Origin: Bacteroidota bacterium
GTDB taxonomy: Bacteria; Bacteroidota; Bacteroidia; Chitinophagales; Chitinophagaceae
Assembly: GCA_018267625.1 (NCBI GenBank)
Contig: JAFDYC010000047.1
Span: 1-41,248, forward strand
DNA length: 41,248 bases
Direction of reading: 5' to 3'
This document shows, one piece after another, positions 39,625-41,248 of the stretch; position 1 is the first letter of the stretch, and every line of letters starts with the position of its first letter. The notes under the pieces are model-generated. The model searched no databases. It was not told the DNA's origin and worked only from the letters and a program-made list of their open reading frames with translations. Position numbers and translations under genes: made by a program.

Positions 39625-41248
39625 ATGTATCTAAACAAGACCCTCAAGATCAATTTGGTCGCCTTGCTCGTTCCATTTGCAGCAATGGCACAAGGCGACA
39701 TGTACATCCCAGCCTCTGGAAATGCCTACTTTTTTGGTAGTGCTTCTGCCTTTGGGAATGTTACCAATAACGGCAACCTGGGCACTACCAGCTCAACTAC
39801 TCTAAGCTTTTACGGAACTAATTGGATAAATGGGAGTGCAGCTACTTTACCGGTTATTGGGGTTGGAACCGGAGGTACAATAGCTTTCGTTCAACCGAAT
39901 CCGCTTACTGCTGGAAATGCATTACAGAATTTGGAAGGCGGATATTCTAGTGGCTCAAATCCTTCTTTTCCACACGTAAACATTAACAATGCAAATAATG
40001 TTTCTCTATCTAATACAAATACCCGGATAACCGAAGATCTCGGTTTTACATCTGGAAAGGTTGTTTTGAACAGCCTTGATTTAGTTATGGGGAGCAACAG
40101 TGGAAATGGAGGTGCCGGAACCATTTCAGGGTACGATGAAAACAAATACGTAGTCAGCAACAATGTTGCCGGCCACTTGGTAAAAGAGTCTTACACCGGT
40201 GACTATACTTTCCCTGTCGGAAAGGGAACAAGCAATGTCTTGGACTATGCACCGGCTAAGGTGAATAATGCTGCTGCCAATGGTATTCACGTAAACGTAA
40301 GTAATTATGCTTCTACTAGCGGTGCTGCTCCGCGCACTACGAATGACGGAATCGATCGTACTTGGAATATTTATGGCAACAACGTAGGCACCAATACTAC
40401 TATTGACCTACAGCACGACAATTCGAGCAATCAATCAGATTTCCGTTCTGCAAAACAATATGTCACTCGCTTTGTTGGTACTCAGCCAAACACTGTCGGG
40501 GACATGTTTAGCGTTACTAAATGGGAACACAATACAGCTGCTGCAGGTAGTGCTTCCGGCACCTTAACCACAGGAGCAGCTATCGCTACGGCCTCTGAAC
40601 GGAGCCGGCTATATACGAGCCTTGCTACTTCTTCCAGCGCTAATAGTGCTTATTACACAAAGGAATCTGGGCCTCTTTGCTTGAATGTCCGGGCCTATCT
40701 GGAAGGGTCATTAATAGATAATGGTTCTGCTACGGCTTCTGATGGTCGTCCATTAATGCGTGACGACCTTCGTAACAGTCCTTATCCTAGCGCAGGAACT
40801 AATTATATCCCATCTGCGGATCCTTACGAAACAGCAACTCCAAAAGTGAATGTGGTTTCTGCTTACATCAAGATGGCACCACAAACTACTTATACAGAAT
40901 TTCAACAAGTAACCAGTCCTTCCGTTTTCAGTGTATCTGGTCAAAATGCTATCGTGGATTGGGTGTTCGTAGAACTGCGTTCTAAGAGTAATAATGCCAC
41001 GGTTCAGGCCACTCGTGCCGGTCTCATTCAGCGCGATGGTGACATTGTGGATGTAGATGGGCAAAGTTGCCTTTCCTTCCCGGGTGTTGCTGTTGACAGC
41101 TATTATGTATCCGTTCGCCACCGTAGCCATTTGGGTGCAATGACCAAATATGGTCAGTCTGCTTCCAACCTGGAAACGCTGGTTGATTTCACCGTACCGG
41201 GCACTCCAATCTATGACAAGGGAACATTTGGCCCTTACAACTATGCCG
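39625..41248 (+). CDS. large secreted surface protein (hemagglutinin-like), 3' end outside window
   Basis: Open frame from the ATG at 39625 to the window edge (541 codons, no stop). Residues 1-23 are a signal peptide (INLVALLVPFAAMAQG). A Gly/Asn/Ser/Thr-rich beta region follows (about 25-330). From about 350 comes a stretch I associate with Bacteroidota hemagglutinin/T9SS target proteins: LNVRAYLEGSL, PLMRDDLRNSPYP, DPYETATPKVN, IVDWVFVELRSK, LIQRDGDIVDVDG and YYVSVRHRSHLGAMT. It is presumably exported by the type IX system, whose sorting domain would lie beyond the window. No -7 box was recognised upstream. The exact function, adhesion or matrix, is inference. Confidence 0.85.
   Translation, partial: MYLNKTLKINLVALLVPFAAMAQGDMYIPASGNAYFFGSASAFGNVTNNGNLGTTSSTTLSFYGTNWINGSAATLPVIGVGTGGTIAFVQPNPLTAGNALQNLEGGYSSGSNPSFPHVNINNANNVSLSNTNTRITEDLGFTSGKVVLNSLDLVMGSNSGNGGAGTISGYDENKYVVSNNVAGHLVKESYTGDYTFPVGKGTSNVLDYAPAKVNNAAANGIHVNVSNYASTSGAAPRTTNDGIDRTWNIYGNNVGTNTTIDLQHDNSSNQSDFRSAKQYVTRFVGTQPNTVGDMFSVTKWEHNTAAAGSASGTLTTGAAIATASERSRLYTSLATSSSANSAYYTKESGPLCLNVRAYLEGSLIDNGSATASDGRPLMRDDLRNSPYPSAGTNYIPSADPYETATPKVNVVSAYIKMAPQTTYTEFQQVTSPSVFSVSGQNAIVDWVFVELRSKSNNATVQATRAGLIQRDGDIVDVDGQSCLSFPGVAVDSYYVSVRHRSHLGAMTKYGQSASNLETLVDFTVPGTPIYDKGTFGPYNYA

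Noticed and set aside
40753..41130. Minus-strand frame of 125 codons near the right edge
   Set aside because: Antisense to the clear surface-protein gene that runs to the window end.

Overview
The window comes from a member of the Bacteroidota, probably the Saprospiria/Chitinophagia side. This rests on two T9SS-type surface proteins near the right end (one with a C-terminal sorting domain, one an adhesin-like protein cut by the window edge), a TANNTTTG-type -7 box in front of fabH, few good Shine-Dalgarno sequences, and a DUF4248 protein. Two very different parts meet near position 30,000.

Positions 1 to about 30,013 look like a genomic island or provirus whose left end lies outside the window. 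Its proposed right end is an 18-base sequence (29996-30013) that fits the T-loop, T-stem and acceptor 3' strand of a Ser-type tRNA, i.e. an attR scar, followed by a strong terminator hairpin. Reading inward from there come an S24/LexA-like repressor beside a cluster of GGGRCAAA motifs, then two small divergent regulators including a HTH_17 (excisionase-like) protein.

The middle of the island (about 8.6-28.1 kb) is a dense defence cassette. It holds a HEPN-motif protein, an HNH nuclease, an unknown protein, a type III restriction-modification pair whose operon ends with a membrane-anchored coiled-coil protein and a second HNH protein, and an unknown 437-residue protein. Next is a three-gene operon (GHKL/sacsin-like ATPase fused to a DUF3883 nuclease-like domain; DUF4365 protein; CoiA-like nuclease), then an AbiEi/AbiEii toxin-antitoxin pair.

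The left part (75-7964, mostly minus strand) is a compact operon that looks like the virion module of a non-tailed virus or a related particle. It encodes a small membrane protein, an LEA2/WHy-domain membrane-anchored protein, a transglutaminase-like cysteine protease with a long basic/hydrophobic tail, an Ala/Gly-rich protein, three short beta-rich proteins (two clearly paralogous), a small beta-rich protein, a coiled-coil protein and a membrane-anchored protein. I see no portal, terminase, tail, packaging ATPase, replication or integrase gene in the window. A C-rich motif (minus strand CAGCCCCTAWAAACC) recurs in five gaps of this operon, and [L/V/F]xG[L/F]G pentapeptides recur in three of its proteins, including the putative protease.

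Right of about 30,050 is ordinary chromosome: an ELWxxDGT-repeat T9SS protein, fabH, fabG and hemW on the minus strand, then an Omp85/POTRA outer-membrane protein and the start of a large surface protein on the plus strand.

The most promising undescribed material is (1) the virion-like operon with its candidate protease sites and repeated inter-gene motif, and (2) the ATPase-nuclease/DUF4365/CoiA operon, in which all three proteins carry a PD-(D/E)XK-like motif. All functional statements come from reading motifs by eye; no database search was possible.
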